Shown here: positions 9,649-18,608 of the stretch, one piece after another
Numbering within the stretch: position 1 is the first letter of the stretch
How the letters are laid out: every line of letters starts with the position of its first letter
Source of the DNA: Streptococcus mitis
GTDB taxonomy: Bacteria > Bacillota > Bacilli > Lactobacillales > Streptococcaceae
Reading direction: 5' to 3'
Assembly: GCF_946190375.1 (NCBI RefSeq)
Contig: NZ_CAMIAF010000012.1
Coordinates: forward strand, 16,319 to 80,318
Length of the DNA stretch: 64,000 nt
Translations under genes and position numbers: made by a program
Notes under the pieces: generated by a model
Databases searched by the model: none
What the model saw: the letters and a program-made list of their open reading frames with translations, nothing else
What the model was told of the DNA's origin: nothing

Positions 9649-9688
9649 AATCCTAATTTTTTTCTTACTGTTTTAATCCTTTTATTTA

Positions 9689-9697
9689 TGGTAAAAT
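9689..9697 (+). promoter_or_regulatory. hisS promoter, extended -10
   Basis: TGGTAAAAT is an extended -10 motif 29 nt before the hisS ATG, downstream of the BOX element. No T-box leader is present in the short untranslated region. Confidence 0.55.
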
Positions 9698-9726
9698 AAG
9701 ACTATTAAGTTTAAAGAGGATTCCCT

Positions 9727-11007
9727 ATGAAATTACAAAAACCAAAAGGAACGCAGGATATCTTGCCTGCTGAGTCTGCCAAATGGCAGTACGTTGAGGG
9801 CTTTGCCCGTGAGATTTTCAAGCGCTATAACTACGCAGAAGTGCGCACGCCTATTTTTGAGCATTACGAGGTTATCAGTCGCTCTGTCGGAGATACAACG
9901 GATATCGTAACCAAGGAAATGTACGATTTCTATGACAAGGGTGACCGTCATATTACCCTCCGTCCAGAAGGAACTGCGCCCGTTGTCCGTTCCTATGTGG
10001 AAAATAAACTCTTCGCCCCAGAAGTGCAAAAGCCAAGTAAGTTCTACTATATGGGACCTATGTTCCGTTATGAGCGTCCACAGGCAGGGCGTTTGCGCCA
10101 GTTCCACCAGATTGGTGTTGAGTGTTTTGGCTCTAGCAATCCAGCTACCGATGTGGAAACCATCGCGATGGCAGCCCATTTCTTGAAAGAAATTGGCATC
10201 CAAGGTGTCAAACTACACCTCAATACGCTTGGAAATCCTGAGAGCCGTGCGGCTTATCGTCAAGCCTTGATTGACTATTTGACACCGCTCAAGGAGACCT
10301 TGTCTAAGGATAGCCAGCGTCGCTTGGAGGAAAACCCTCTCCGTGTCTTGGACTCTAAGGAAAAAGAAGACAAGGTGGCAGTGGAGAATGCACCGTCTAT
10401 CTTGGATTTCCTTGATGAAGAAAGCCAAGCTCATTTTGATGCGGTGCGTCAGATGTTGGAAAATCTTGGGGTAGACTATATCATCGATACCAATATGGTG
10501 CGTGGTCTGGACTACTACAACCACACCATTTTCGAGTTTATCACTGAGATCGAGGGCAATGACTTGACCGTCTGTGCGGGTGGTCGTTACGATGGTTTGG
10601 TTGCCTACTTTGGTGGTCCTGAAACTGCTGGCTTTGGTTTTGGACTTGGTGTAGAGCGCCTGCTTCTCATTCTTGAAAAGCAAGGTGTGGCCCTCCCTAT
10701 CGAAAATGCCCTAGATGTCTATATTGCAGTCTTGGGAGAAGGAGCAAATGTTAAGGCCTTGGAATTGGTACAGGCTCTTCGCCAACAAGGTTTCAAAGCA
10801 GAGCGTGATTACCTCAACCGTAAGCTCAAAGCTCAGTTCAAGTCAGCCGATGTCTTTGCGGCTAAGACCCTCATCACTCTAGGTGAGAGCGAAGTCGAAA
10901 GCGGACAAGTGACGGTCAAGAACAACCAAACACGAGAAGAAGTGCAAGTATCACTTGATGCTATCAGCCAAAACTTCTCAGAAATCTTTGAAAAATTAGG
11001 CTTTTAA
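9727..11007 (+). CDS. hisS: Histidyl-tRNA synthetase
   Basis: This class II aminoacyl-tRNA synthetase charges tRNA-His. The 426-residue length is standard. Visible motifs are motif 2 ([17 protein letters not shown] near residue 112), the histidine-specific [11 protein letters not shown] segment near residue 260, motif 3 ([13 protein letters not shown] near residue 300), and a C-terminal anticodon-binding domain. The start is supported by AAAGAGGA at 9714-9721. It is monocistronic, ending in a strong terminator at 11021-11053. In many bacteria hisS is followed directly by aspS; here the ten-gene membrane cassette lies between them. Confidence 0.95.
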   Translation: MKLQKPKGTQDILPAESAKWQYVEGFAREIFKRYNYAEVRTPIFEHYEVISRSVGDTTDIVTKEMYDFYDKGDRHITLRPEGTAPVVRSYVENKLFAPEVQKPSKFYYMGPMFRYERPQAGRLRQFHQIGVECFGSSNPATDVETIAMAAHFLKEIGIQGVKLHLNTLGNPESRAAYRQALIDYLTPLKETLSKDSQRRLEENPLRVLDSKEKEDKVAVENAPSILDFLDEESQAHFDAVRQMLENLGVDYIIDTNMVRGLDYYNHTIFEFITEIEGNDLTVCAGGRYDGLVAYFGGPETAGFGFGLGVERLLLILEKQGVALPIENALDVYIAVLGEGANVKALELVQALRQQGFKAERDYLNRKLKAQFKSADVFAAKTLITLGESEVESGQVTVKNNQTREEVQVSLDAISQNFSEIFEKLGF

Positions 11008-11020
11008 TAGTAGATAAACT

Positions 11021-11053
11021 GGTCAGGATTTTACTCCTGACCTTTTTCTTTTG
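11021..11053 (+). terminator. hisS terminator
   Basis: A perfect 8-bp GC-rich stem (11021-11028 with 11035-11042) is followed by a T-rich tail. Confidence 0.88.
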
Positions 11054-11075
11054 CAAAATGACAAAAATCATAAAC

Positions 11076-11101
11076 TTTTTGACAAATATGATTGTCAAAA
11101 A
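11076..11101. promoter_or_regulatory. Palindromic operator at the XRE cassette promoter
   Basis: A perfect inverted repeat has 10-nt arms (TTTTTGACAA and its complement) around 6 nt. Its right arm covers the -35 box (TTGTCA, 11092-11097) of the cassette promoter. Position and symmetry suit binding by the XRE-type repressor encoded second in the cassette; the pairing is inferred. Confidence 0.65.
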
Positions 11102-11120
11102 GAAAAAGATGTGTTACAAT
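11092..11120 (+). promoter_or_regulatory. Promoter of the XRE/ABC membrane cassette
   Basis: The -35 TTGTCA (11092-11097), 17 bp, then -10 TACAAT (11115-11120). It drives the gene block at 11157-15588 and overlaps the operator palindrome. Confidence 0.7.
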
Positions 11121-11156
11121 ATAATCAAGTTAAGAGAAAAGGAGCAGGGAACGATT

Positions 11157-11471
11157 ATGTGGGCATTAGGATTTGTACCTCTTGTGATTATGTTTTATCT
11201 CTATCATACCCAAAGGGTCAAGAAATTAGAGAATAAAATCAAAAGAATTGAGCAAAAACAGAAAGGAAATAAAGAAATGTCAAGATTATTAAAAGAATTG
11301 ATTGGGAAAACACCGACAATCGTTGGACAAGTTTTTGGAACAGATAACTGGGAAGTTGTAGATGTAGATGAGGAATGGGTCAAGCTACGTCGTGTTAATA
11401 AAAAAGGAAAAGAAAAATTCAAACTACAACGCATTGAGGATATCCAGACAGTTGAATTTGACGGAGAGTAG
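11157..11471 (+). CDS. Small membrane-anchored coiled-coil protein of unknown function
   Basis: I do not recognise a named family. The chosen ATG at 11157 is preceded by AGGAG (11140-11144) and CAGGGA, giving 104 residues; the longer frame from 11058 would start upstream of the promoter. A single hydrophobic segment (WALGFVPLVIMFYLYH, residues 2-17) is followed by a Lys/Glu-rich helix likely to coil (about 18-40). A compact C-terminal domain of about 55 residues contains GKTPTIVGQVFGTDNWEVVDV. It is the first gene of the XRE-regulated cassette, 9 nt before the regulator gene, which suggests a sensor or accessory role (inference). Confidence 0.7.
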   Translation: MWALGFVPLVIMFYLYHTQRVKKLENKIKRIEQKQKGNKEMSRLLKELIGKTPTIVGQVFGTDNWEVVDVDEEWVKLRRVNKKGKEKFKLQRIEDIQTVEFDGE

Positions 11472-11480
11472 GTGTGTAAC

Positions 11481-11687
11481 ATGCAACTTAAAAATCGTCT
11501 AAAAGAGCTTCGAGCTCGCGATGGTCTCAATCAAACCGAACTAGCTAAGCTAGCAGAGGTTTCCAGACAGACCATTAGCCTACTAGAACGGGATGAGTAC
11601 ACCCCGTCCATTATCATTGCCCTGAAAATATCTCAAATTTTCAACGAAACAGTCGAATCGGTATTTCGCTTGGAGGAGGATGAGTGA
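11481..11687 (+). CDS. XRE-family transcriptional regulator
   Basis: This 68-residue protein is essentially a single Cro/CI-type helix-turn-helix domain: LNQTELAKLAEVSRQTISLLE is the classic recognition unit and EDE is the C-terminus. The size and the SRQTISLLERDEYTPS signature match the small YozG/Cro-like repressors that sit at the head of Firmicute membrane-protein operons. ATG 11481 is preferred over the in-frame GTG at 11472. The gene overlaps the next start, and a palindrome over the operon's -35 box is a likely autoregulatory site. Confidence 0.88.
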   Translation: MQLKNRLKELRARDGLNQTELAKLAEVSRQTISLLERDEYTPSIIIALKISQIFNETVESVFRLEEDE

Positions 11688-11875
11688 TGAACATGTATAG
11701 AGTGGTTTATTATATGAGTGTTCTTGCCCTTATTGTGAATGCCTTGGCTATGATTGGAACATTACTGGGTTGGTTCTATTTTGTTGAAAGTAAGTATTTG
11801 TTTTGGATTAACTTAGTCCTCTTGTCCATTTTCAATCGGTTGAAGAAAAAGGAGAAAGATGATGAACAAGTATAA
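11687..11875 (+). CDS. Two-segment mini membrane protein (paralog A)
   Basis: This 62-residue protein of unknown function has two hydrophobic segments (about residues 9-27 and 35-48) and a basic/acidic tail ending in KKKEKDDEQV. A strong GGAGGAGGA ribosome-binding site lies in the end of the regulator gene, and the ATG overlaps its stop codon. It resembles the next gene (MNMYRVVYY versus MNKYKVIYY, and a shared GWF turn), so the two look like a tandem duplication. It could be a membrane partner of the downstream ABC transporter; that is inference only. Confidence 0.7.
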   Translation: MNMYRVVYYMSVLALIVNALAMIGTLLGWFYFVESKYLFWINLVLLSIFNRLKKKEKDDEQV

Positions 11876-12059
11876 AGTAATCTATTATGTAGTTGCCATA
11901 GCTCTATTAGTCAGCGTGTTTCTACTGATTGGGATGGACCTAGGCTGGTTTAGTCCCTATCAAAGTGACAAATTTGTTTGGGCCTATTTTGCCCTCATAC
12001 CAGTAATTGAATGGATTGAAAAGAAATCAAAAAATCTAGCAAGTGAAAAAGGAGAATGA
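11862..12059 (+). CDS. Two-segment mini membrane protein (paralog B)
   Basis: This 65-residue protein is a diverged paralog of the preceding gene, with two hydrophobic segments (about 9-27 and 38-51) separated by a DLGWFSPYQSDKF turn and ending in a charged tail. It overlaps the upstream gene by 14 nt. ATG 11862 rather than 11859 is chosen because GGAG at 11851-11854 then has better spacing and the start matches the paralog. Function unknown. Confidence 0.7.
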   Translation: MNKYKVIYYVVAIALLVSVFLLIGMDLGWFSPYQSDKFVWAYFALIPVIEWIEKKSKNLASEKGE

Positions 12060-12061
12060 AT

Positions 12062-12412
12062 ATGAAAGAGTTTTTAGCAGGTTTTCAAGTAGATACTGAG
12101 AACAAAGAACTTGCAGGTGTCTGTGCAGGTTTAGGAAATTATTTTAATATCAAGACTAACGTCATCCGTTTAGTAGCAATTTTGCTGTTTCTTTCGTCAA
12201 CAGAGTTTGGGATTTTAACAGTCATCCTATATGCTTATCTAGCAGGCTGGCTTGGGAGAGATCCTTTAGGAGAAGGGGCGAAAAAAGCAAGAAACCAAGC
12301 TATTCTCTTGTTTGCTGTTTGTTTGATTTTAGTATCACTTGGAACAGAGGGTTTGACAGCAATTTATGAATCAGGTAAAGCCTTTGGTCAGTGGTTAGTT
12401 GGATTGGTTTAG
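12062..12412 (+). CDS. PspC-domain membrane protein
   Basis: The 116-residue protein begins with a PspC (phage-shock protein C) domain: the segment DTENKELAGVCAGLGNYF near residue 13 is the family signature. A hydrophobic helix and a C-terminal second membrane segment follow. PspC-domain proteins act at the inner membrane in envelope-stress responses in other bacteria. There are no other psp genes here. Between the mini membrane proteins and the DUF3169 gene, it suggests the cassette deals with membrane stress (inference). ATG 12062 fits GGAG at 12051-12054 better than the ATG at 12056. Confidence 0.82.
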   Translation: MKEFLAGFQVDTENKELAGVCAGLGNYFNIKTNVIRLVAILLFLSSTEFGILTVILYAYLAGWLGRDPLGEGAKKARNQAILLFAVCLILVSLGTEGLTAIYESGKAFGQWLVGLV

Positions 12413-12425
12413 AAAGAGGTTGAAT

Positions 12426-13166
12426 ATGAAAAAGAATAAGAAACGTGGATTGTTATTTTTAATGTCTGTTGTCTTGGGAGGTTTCTTGGGCATGTTTGTA
12501 GGGATGTTTAAGGCACGTACTGAATCCCACGAAATTATGTTAGATGTGAAAGTCTTGATACCATGGATATCAGGTATTTGTTTACTGATAGGTTTCATTA
12601 GTCTTCTTTTGACTTTCAATTTCCTAAAGAAAAGCAGAAAATTTCACTCCTTGTATCAAGAGGAAATTGATGATGATCTGAACGAAACCTATTATGTGCA
12701 GATGTATCGGAATCTCGAGTTTGGAACTATTGCTTTTAATAGTGCAAGCGTAGCGATTTTATTGGCTCTCTTCATTTCAGGAAGTGAAGTAATTGTACTC
12801 GATATAAGCCATATAACCTTATCCCTTTCCTTTTTGGGATTAGTGTTGGTTTTCAATGCTCAAAATTATCTTTTTAAGACTATTGCGATTGTTCGTCAGA
12901 TTAGTTTGGTGTTTTTCTCTACACCAAAGGATATCTTGGAGCATTTCGATTCTTACGATGAAGGGGAGCGCAAGGCTAATTTGGAACAGAGTTTTCGGAT
13001 TTTATTCCAATTAAATAACTATGTCTTGCCAGGTCTCTACTTTCTGATTGCTCTCTTTTCTTTGCTGACAGGAGAGATTCAGCTACTAGCCTTCTTGCTT
13101 GTAGGAGCCATCCATATTTATATTAATGTGATGCAGTTACCTATGGTGAAACGTTATTTCAAATAA
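12426..13166 (+). CDS. DUF3169 family membrane protein
   Basis: This 246-residue integral membrane protein has about six hydrophobic segments in pairs (roughly 10-30, 45-65, 105-125, 128-150, and two near the C-terminus). A cytoplasmic loop contains EEIDDDLNETYYVQMYRN. The arrangement fits the DUF3169 family, usually found beside XRE regulators and ABC transporters in Firmicutes. AGAGGT upstream sets the ATG at 12426. It lies 10 nt before the ABC ATPase gene. Function unknown. Confidence 0.65.
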   Translation: MKKNKKRGLLFLMSVVLGGFLGMFVGMFKARTESHEIMLDVKVLIPWISGICLLIGFISLLLTFNFLKKSRKFHSLYQEEIDDDLNETYYVQMYRNLEFGTIAFNSASVAILLALFISGSEVIVLDISHITLSLSFLGLVLVFNAQNYLFKTIAIVRQISLVFFSTPKDILEHFDSYDEGERKANLEQSFRILFQLNNYVLPGLYFLIALFSLLTGEIQLLAFLLVGAIHIYINVMQLPMVKRYFK

Positions 13167-13176
13167 AGGAGTTTCT

Positions 13177-14001
13177 ATGATTCGTGTTGAAAATGTAAGC
13201 AAAAGTTTTGGGAGCAAAAAAGCTCTTCATCAGATTTCTTTTGAAATTAAGGAGGGTGAAATCTTTGGTTTTCTTGGCCCTTCTGGCTCAGGTAAAACAA
13301 CCATGATCAATGTCTTGACAGGTCAGTTGGCTGCAGATCAAGGTAAAACAGTTTTGTTAGGCAAGAATTCTCAAGATTTAACCTCAAATGATTTGGAACA
13401 AATTGGCATTGTTAGTGATGGCAGTGGTTTTTATGAAAAGATGAGTCTTTACAAAAATCTGCTCATTTACGCTAAGTTATATGGCCTCAAGGCAGATAGA
13501 GTACATCAGGTGCTCCAACAGGTTGGATTGGCAGATGCTAGAGATATTATCGCAGAAAAACTATCTACAGGAATGAAACAACGAATGTTCTTGGCTCGTG
13601 CCCTTCTGAATGCTCCTAAGATTCTCTTTCTAGATGAGCCAACCAGTGGCTTAGACCCTACAACATCTAAGATGATTCATACCCTACTTCAAGAATTAAA
13701 GCAGGCGGGGACAACTATCTTTCTGACCACGCATGATATGAATGAAGCAACTCTGCTTTGTGATCGCTTATCTCTTTTAAATAAGGGAAACTTAATAGAG
13801 TATGGAAGTCCACAAGATATTATCCAGAAGTATCATGTGGATAAGAAAGTACATGTGGTTTATAACGATGGACGAGAACAGATAGTTCCATTTGAAGAAT
13901 TGCCACATTTAGACACGACAGATTTGATGGTGGTTCACTCTTGTGAGCCGACACTAGAAGAAATCTTTATCAGATTAACAGGAGAAAAGTTAGATGTTTA
14001 G
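13177..14001 (+). CDS. ABC transporter ATP-binding protein
   Basis: A 274-residue ABC ATPase with Walker A GPSGSGKTT near residue 35, a signature LSTGMKQRM near residue 129, Walker B ILFLDEPTSGLD near residue 149 and a switch His in TTHD. The order and the C-terminal extension fit the drug/bacteriocin-export class paired with ABC-2 permeases. It overlaps the permease gene by 8 nt, so the pair is translationally coupled. It powers the 232-residue permease next to it; the exported substrate is unknown. Self-protection against lipid-targeting peptides is a possibility, not shown. Confidence 0.88.
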   Translation: MIRVENVSKSFGSKKALHQISFEIKEGEIFGFLGPSGSGKTTMINVLTGQLAADQGKTVLLGKNSQDLTSNDLEQIGIVSDGSGFYEKMSLYKNLLIYAKLYGLKADRVHQVLQQVGLADARDIIAEKLSTGMKQRMFLARALLNAPKILFLDEPTSGLDPTTSKMIHTLLQELKQAGTTIFLTTHDMNEATLLCDRLSLLNKGNLIEYGSPQDIIQKYHVDKKVHVVYNDGREQIVPFEELPHLDTTDLMVVHSCEPTLEEIFIRLTGEKLDV

Positions 14002-14692
14002 AAAATTAAATGCCCTACTATGGTTAAGATTACAAGTTCTTATTAGCAATTCAAGTTTGTTAGCAACTTTATTGATGCCTTTTGGTATTGCTGTTCTATA
14101 TAATGAATTTTCAAATAAGAATGGACAATTGAGCCTATTTTTACTATCTGCTAGCTTGACGATGGTCTTGAGCATGGGAAGTGGTTATATGGTATCGATT
14201 ATGATGGCAGAAGATAAGGAAAAACGAAATCTTAAATCACTCATTCTAAGTGGTGTGACAGCAACAGAATATACTTTCAGTATGCTCGTTCTTCCTATTT
14301 TGATAATGTTGGTTGCTATGATTGTACTTCCCATCTATCTTAAAGTAGATGTATCTGGTTATTTATTTGCCTATGCTATCTATTTGCTCCTAGCAACGAT
14401 TTGTATTATTTTTCTCAACCTTCTAATCGGTGCGGTATCAGATACTCAATCTAAAGCGCAAGTTTATAGTATCTTCCCTATGTTAATTGTCTCTTTTTTA
14501 CCTATGATTGCTCTTCAAAATGATACGGCTCAAAAAGTGTTGGATTATTCGTTCATCGGTCCTATTGTAAATCTTTTAAATAAAAAAGGTGGGGAAATAT
14601 CTTTTTCTAATATCGGCATGTTACTTGCCTGGGTACTTGTGTTAGGAATAGCAAACCTCTTTGTATTGAAAAATAGCTATAAAGCAAGATAG
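13994..14692 (+). CDS. ABC-2 type transporter permease
   Basis: A 232-residue protein with six hydrophobic segments and no large soluble domain, typical of ABC-2 permease subunits. A conserved cytoplasmic stretch MMAEDKEKRNLKSLILSG lies near residue 70, a common ATPase-contact segment in this family. It overlaps the ATPase gene by 8 nt and is followed after 9 nt by the CPBP protease gene. It presumably forms a dimer with two copies of the ATPase to export an unidentified substrate. Confidence 0.82.
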   Translation: MFRKLNALLWLRLQVLISNSSLLATLLMPFGIAVLYNEFSNKNGQLSLFLLSASLTMVLSMGSGYMVSIMMAEDKEKRNLKSLILSGVTATEYTFSMLVLPILIMLVAMIVLPIYLKVDVSGYLFAYAIYLLLATICIIFLNLLIGAVSDTQSKAQVYSIFPMLIVSFLPMIALQNDTAQKVLDYSFIGPIVNLLNKKGGEISFSNIGMLLAWVLVLGIANLFVLKNSYKAR

Positions 14693-14701
14693 GAGATTTA
14701 T

Positions 14702-15340
14702 ATGAAACTACTTAAAAACATTGGCTGGTTTCTTCTAGCCATTCTATCCTTTTTCTTTGGCTATGGTCTGGTTCAGAGTATGGCTCTGTCAGCTCTTGGA
14801 CTAGGGGCTTCGATATATGGAGTTTTACCACTTTATGTCGTCCTGTCAGGAGCCTATGTTTATGGAATTTACAGATGGTATCAGACAGAAAAGGTTAGCA
14901 TCCAGACGACTGCTTTTAATCGTCATATCTGGTTGCCTACTCTGGTTTTGCTAGTGGCTATTACAGCCCAGTTCTTTTTACCAGAAGATCCGTCGGTCAG
15001 TCAACAAATCGTATCTCAACTGACAGTGGAACAGCCTGCATTTGGTTTCTTTATGGTGGTGGTCTTTGCTCCTTTGACGGAAGAACTTATCTTTAGAGGG
15101 ATGCTGGCACGTTATCTCTTTCCTAAGCAGGACAAGAGCAAACAGGTTCTGTTTCTTCTGGTATCTAGTGTTCTATTTGCCTTGATTCATTCTCCAGGAA
15201 CTTTGCAACAGTTTTTAGTTTATGCTAGTCTAGGATTGAGTTTGGGTCTGGCTTATGTAAGCCGAAAAGGTCTGATCTACAGTATTTCTCTCCACGCTTT
15301 GAATAATTTAGTCAGCTTTTTGATGATTCTCATGCTATAA
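14702..15340 (+). CDS. CPBP family intramembrane glutamic protease (Abi/CAAX type)
   Basis: This 212-residue multi-pass membrane protein carries all three CPBP motifs: EELIFRG (Glu127-Glu128, Arg132), FALIH (His163) and HALNN (His198, Asn202). In streptococci such proteases are often encoded with bacteriocin or peptide-export genes and can contribute to bacteriocin self-immunity. Here it follows an ABC exporter within one XRE-regulated cassette. No bacteriocin precursor with a double-glycine leader was seen nearby, so its substrate is unknown. AGGAGA upstream supports the start. Confidence 0.85.
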   Translation: MKLLKNIGWFLLAILSFFFGYGLVQSMALSALGLGASIYGVLPLYVVLSGAYVYGIYRWYQTEKVSIQTTAFNRHIWLPTLVLLVAITAQFFLPEDPSVSQQIVSQLTVEQPAFGFFMVVVFAPLTEELIFRGMLARYLFPKQDKSKQVLFLLVSSVLFALIHSPGTLQQFLVYASLGLSLGLAYVSRKGLIYSISLHALNNLVSFLMILML

Positions 15341-15357
15341 TAGAGTCAGGAGGTCAC

Positions 15358-15588
15358 ATGAAACGAGTAATTTTATTAGCAGTGATTCAAGCAGTTGTTC
15401 TATTTTTCATCATTGGAGCGCTAGCTTATGCCTTTAAGGGAGATTTCTTCTATAGCCATTTAGCAGTGGTCTTTGCCCCTATTGCCGGTATCTGGCGTTT
15501 TGGGACAGCTTACACAACGGAAATCGTCTTGCCTCGAAAGGCAGCCGAAATTGCTGAAAAGCGTAAAGCAGGCAAAAATTCAAAATAA
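15358..15588 (+). CDS. Small membrane protein of unknown function
   Basis: This 76-residue protein has two hydrophobic segments (about residues 3-24 and 31-48) and a strongly basic C-terminal tail (AEKRKAGKNSK). An AGGAGG site sits directly upstream and it lies 17 nt after the CPBP gene. It is the last gene of the cassette, followed by a terminator. I do not recognise the family. Confidence 0.7.
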   Translation: MKRVILLAVIQAVVLFFIIGALAYAFKGDFFYSHLAVVFAPIAGIWRFGTAYTTEIVLPRKAAEIAEKRKAGKNSK

Positions 15589-15593
15589 GAGAG

Positions 15594-15617
15594 TCCGATG
15601 AAGTTCATCGGATTTTT
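15594..15617 (+). terminator. Terminator of the XRE/ABC cassette
   Basis: A hairpin with arms TCCGATG and CATCGGA (15594-15612) is followed by a T run, immediately after the last cassette gene. Confidence 0.8.
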
Positions 15618-15621
15618 GTAT

Positions 15622-15774
15622 TATACTCAATGAAAATCAAAGAGCAAACTAGGAAACTAGCCGCAGGTTGCTCAAAGCACAGCTTTGAGGTTGGAGATAG
15701 AACTGACGAAGTCAGTAACATATACTTACGGCAAGGCGACGTTGACGTGGTTTGAAGAGATTTTCGAAGAGTAT
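15622..15774 (+). repeat. BOX repeat element
   Basis: A 153-bp copy of the BOX family in plus orientation, starting TATACTCAATGAAAATCAAA and ending TTTTCGAAGAGTAT. It is the same length class as the inverted copy at 9497-9648, and the two copies flank the hisS-to-cassette block in opposite orientation. Confidence 0.87.
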
Positions 15775-15858
15775 TAGCGCTAATTTTTAGAGCCTTCATT
15801 TGATTTTTAAAGACAGGCAAACTTTTCTGATGATTTTCATGAAGAGCCTGCGCTTTTA

Positions 15859-15867
15859 TGGTAAAAT
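15859..15867 (+). promoter_or_regulatory. aspS promoter, extended -10
   Basis: TGGTAAAAT lies 28 nt before the aspS ATG and matches the hisS promoter core. Confidence 0.55.
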
Positions 15868-15895
15868 AGTAACAGAATAAAAGAGGAGAGAAACA

Positions 15896-17659
15896 ATGAA
15901 ACGTAGTATGTATGCTGGTCGTGTTCGTGAGGAACACATCGGACAAGAAATTACCTTGAAAGGATGGGTTAGCCGTCGTCGTGACCTTGGTGGTTTGATC
16001 TTTATCGACCTTCGTGACCGTGAAGGGATCATGCAGTTGGTTATCAACCCTGAAAAAGTATCTGCAGAGGTCATGGCAACAGCTGAAAGCCTTCGTAGTG
16101 AGTTTGTCATCGAGGTGACTGGACAAGTCGTTGCGCGTGAACAAGCCAATGATAAGTTGTCAACAGGTGCAGTTGAGTTAAATGTAACAGCTTTGACAGT
16201 GCTCAATACAGCTAAAACAACACCATTTGAGATTAAGGATGGCATTGAGGCCAATGACGATACACGTTTGCGTTACCGTTACCTTGACCTTCGCCGTCCA
16301 GAAATGTTGGAAAATCTTAAACTTCGTGCTAAGGTGACCCACTCTATCCGTAATTATTTGGATGAGTTGGAGTTTATCGATGTGGAGACACCATTCCTTT
16401 CTAAGTCAACACCAGAAGGTGCGCGTGACTATTTGGTGCCATCTCGTGTCAATAAAGGGCATTTTTACGCTCTTCCTCAAAGTCCACAAATCACGAAACA
16501 GCTCTTGATGAATGCTGGTTTTGACCGTTATTACCAAATCGTTAAATGTTTCCGTGATGAGGACTTGCGCGGAGACCGCCAGCCGGAGTTTACTCAGGTC
16601 GACTTGGAAACATCCTTCCTTACTGAGCAAGAAATCCAAGACATCACAGAAGGCTTGATTGCGCGCGTGATGAAGGAAACTAAAGGCATCGAAGTGACGC
16701 TTCCATTCCCTCGTATGAAATACGATGACGCTATGGCTCTTTACGGTTCTGATAAACCTGATACGCGTTTTGACATGTTGCTTCAGGATTTGACAGCAGT
16801 GGTCAAAGGTGTAGACTTCAAAGTCTTTTCAGAAGCACCTGCTGTGAAAGCGATTGTGGTCAAAGGAGCTGCGGACAACTATTCACGTAAAGACATCGAC
16901 AAGATGACTGAAGTAGCCAAGCAGTATGGTGCCAAGGGTCTTGCTTGGGTCAAGGTCGTTGATGGAGAATTAAACGGACCAGTTGCCAAGTTCTTGACTA
17001 GCATTCAAGCAGAATTGACAACAGCACTTGCTCTTGAAGATAAGGACTTGGTTCTCTTTGTGGCGGATACGCTTGAAGTGGCCAATGCAACTCTTGGTGC
17101 CCTTCGTGGACGTATTGCCAAAGAGCTTGGCTTGATTGATAACAATAAATTTAACTTCCTTTGGGTGGTTGACTGGCCAATGTTTGAATGGTCTGAAGAA
17201 GAAGGTCGCTACATGAGCGCCCACCATCCATTCACACTTCCACAGGAAGAGACTGCTCACGAATTAGAAGGTGATTTGGCTAAGGTTCGTGCCATTGCTT
17301 ACGATATCGTCTTGAACGGTTATGAGCTTGGTGGTGGTAGCCTTCGTATCAACCAAAAAGACCTTCAAGAACGCATGTTCAAGGCTCTTGGTTTCTCAGC
17401 TGAAGAAGCTAATGATCAGTTTGGTTTCCTTCTTGAAGCCATGGACTATGGTTTCCCACCACACGGTGGCTTGGCTATCGGACTTGACCGATTTGTTATG
17501 TTGCTTGCAGGAGAAGAAAATATCCGTGAAGTTATTGCCTTTCCTAAGAACAACAAGGCAACTGACCCAATGACACAAGCTCCATCAACAGTCGCTCTTA
17601 AACAACTAGAGGAACTCAGCTTACAAGTAGAAGAAGATGAAACAAGCAAAACGAATTAA
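15896..17659 (+). CDS. aspS: Aspartyl-tRNA synthetase
   Basis: A 587-residue bacterial-type class II synthetase. An N-terminal OB-fold anticodon domain (about 15-110) is followed by the catalytic core: [12 protein letters not shown] near residue 193, motif 2 [16 protein letters not shown] near 220, and motif 3 [15 protein letters not shown] near residue 525. The bacterial GAD insertion lies in between. GAGGAGAG at 15883-15890 sets the start. Its 3' end overlaps the YitT-family gene by 23 nt. Confidence 0.95.
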   Translation: MKRSMYAGRVREEHIGQEITLKGWVSRRRDLGGLIFIDLRDREGIMQLVINPEKVSAEVMATAESLRSEFVIEVTGQVVAREQANDKLSTGAVELNVTALTVLNTAKTTPFEIKDGIEANDDTRLRYRYLDLRRPEMLENLKLRAKVTHSIRNYLDELEFIDVETPFLSKSTPEGARDYLVPSRVNKGHFYALPQSPQITKQLLMNAGFDRYYQIVKCFRDEDLRGDRQPEFTQVDLETSFLTEQEIQDITEGLIARVMKETKGIEVTLPFPRMKYDDAMALYGSDKPDTRFDMLLQDLTAVVKGVDFKVFSEAPAVKAIVVKGAADNYSRKDIDKMTEVAKQYGAKGLAWVKVVDGELNGPVAKFLTSIQAELTTALALEDKDLVLFVADTLEVANATLGALRGRIAKELGLIDNNKFNFLWVVDWPMFEWSEEEGRYMSAHHPFTLPQEETAHELEGDLAKVRAIAYDIVLNGYELGGGSLRINQKDLQERMFKALGFSAEEANDQFGFLLEAMDYGFPPHGGLAIGLDRFVMLLAGEENIREVIAFPKNNKATDPMTQAPSTVALKQLEELSLQVEEDETSKTN

Positions 17660-18578
17660 GCGGTGGCGCTATTATCTGCGCCGCTTTGCTCATCAGATAA
17701 AAATTTTACGTGTCTTACAAAGCATCTCTCGCGAAAAATATGATGAGAAGATTTCGGCCTCTCTGGTCTATGGATTTCTATCAGCAGTAGCGGTCAATTT
17801 CTTTTTCCAACCAGGGCATGTGTATTCGAGTGGTGCGACAGGTCTGGCACAGATTATCTCTGCCTTGAGTAATCACTGGTTTGGTTTTCATATTCCGATT
17901 TCGCTAACCTTCTACGCCATTAACTTCCCTTTGATGGTCTTAGCTTGGTATCAGATTGGTCATAAATTCACTGTCTTTACCTTTATCACGGTGTCCATGA
18001 GTTCCTTCTTTATCCAGTTTGTCCCTGTGGCAACCTTGACGGAGGATCCCATTATCAATGCCCTTTTTGGGGGCGTTGTTATGGGCTTGGGGATTGGTTT
18101 TGCTCTTCGCAACAATATCTCCAGTGGTGGGACGGATATCGTCAGTTTGACCATTCGCAAGAAAACAGGTAAGAATGTCGGTAGTATTTCTTTCTTGGTA
18201 AATGGGACCATCATGCTGATAGCAGGTTTGACCTTTGGTTGGAAATACGCTCTCTACTCTATGATTACCATCTTTGTCTCTAGCCGTGTGACAGATGCGG
18301 TCTTTACCAAGCAAAAACGCATGCAGGCCATGATTGTGACCAATCATCCAGATAAGGTAATTGAGAAAATCCATAAAAAATTGCACCGCGGAGCAACCAT
18401 GATCCACGATGCAGAAGGAACCTATAATCACGAGAGAAAGGCAGTTTTAATTACTGTCATTACACGTGCAGAGTTTAATGAATTTAAACAGATTATGACA
18501 CAAGTGGATCCAGGTGCCTTTGTCTCTGTATCTGAGAATGTTCATATTTTGGGACGATTCGTTGAAACAGAAAATTAG
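17637..18578 (+). CDS. YitT family membrane protein
   Basis: A 313-residue protein with a basic N-terminus, about five membrane segments (roughly residues 40-190, including [21 protein letters not shown]) and a cytoplasmic C-terminal DUF2179 domain of about 90 residues. This is the YitT (DUF161) architecture, whose function is not established. The ATG lies inside the aspS 3' end with only a weak purine stretch before it, so translation may depend on coupling to aspS. The gene is followed by a terminator that also serves malR. Confidence 0.78.
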   Translation: MKQAKRIKRWRYYLRRFAHQIKILRVLQSISREKYDEKISASLVYGFLSAVAVNFFFQPGHVYSSGATGLAQIISALSNHWFGFHIPISLTFYAINFPLMVLAWYQIGHKFTVFTFITVSMSSFFIQFVPVATLTEDPIINALFGGVVMGLGIGFALRNNISSGGTDIVSLTIRKKTGKNVGSISFLVNGTIMLIAGLTFGWKYALYSMITIFVSSRVTDAVFTKQKRMQAMIVTNHPDKVIEKIHKKLHRGATMIHDAEGTYNHERKAVLITVITRAEFNEFKQIMTQVDPGAFVSVSENVHILGRFVETEN

Positions 18579-18584
18579 TGATAA

Positions 18585-18608
18585 AAAAACCAGCGCGAGC
18601 TGGTTTTT
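18585..18608. terminator. Bidirectional terminator between the YitT gene and malR
   Basis: A 9-bp stem (AAAACCAGC with GCTGGTTTT) has A- and T-runs on both sides. It serves the plus-strand YitT gene and the minus-strand malR, whose stop codon overlaps it. Confidence 0.82.
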
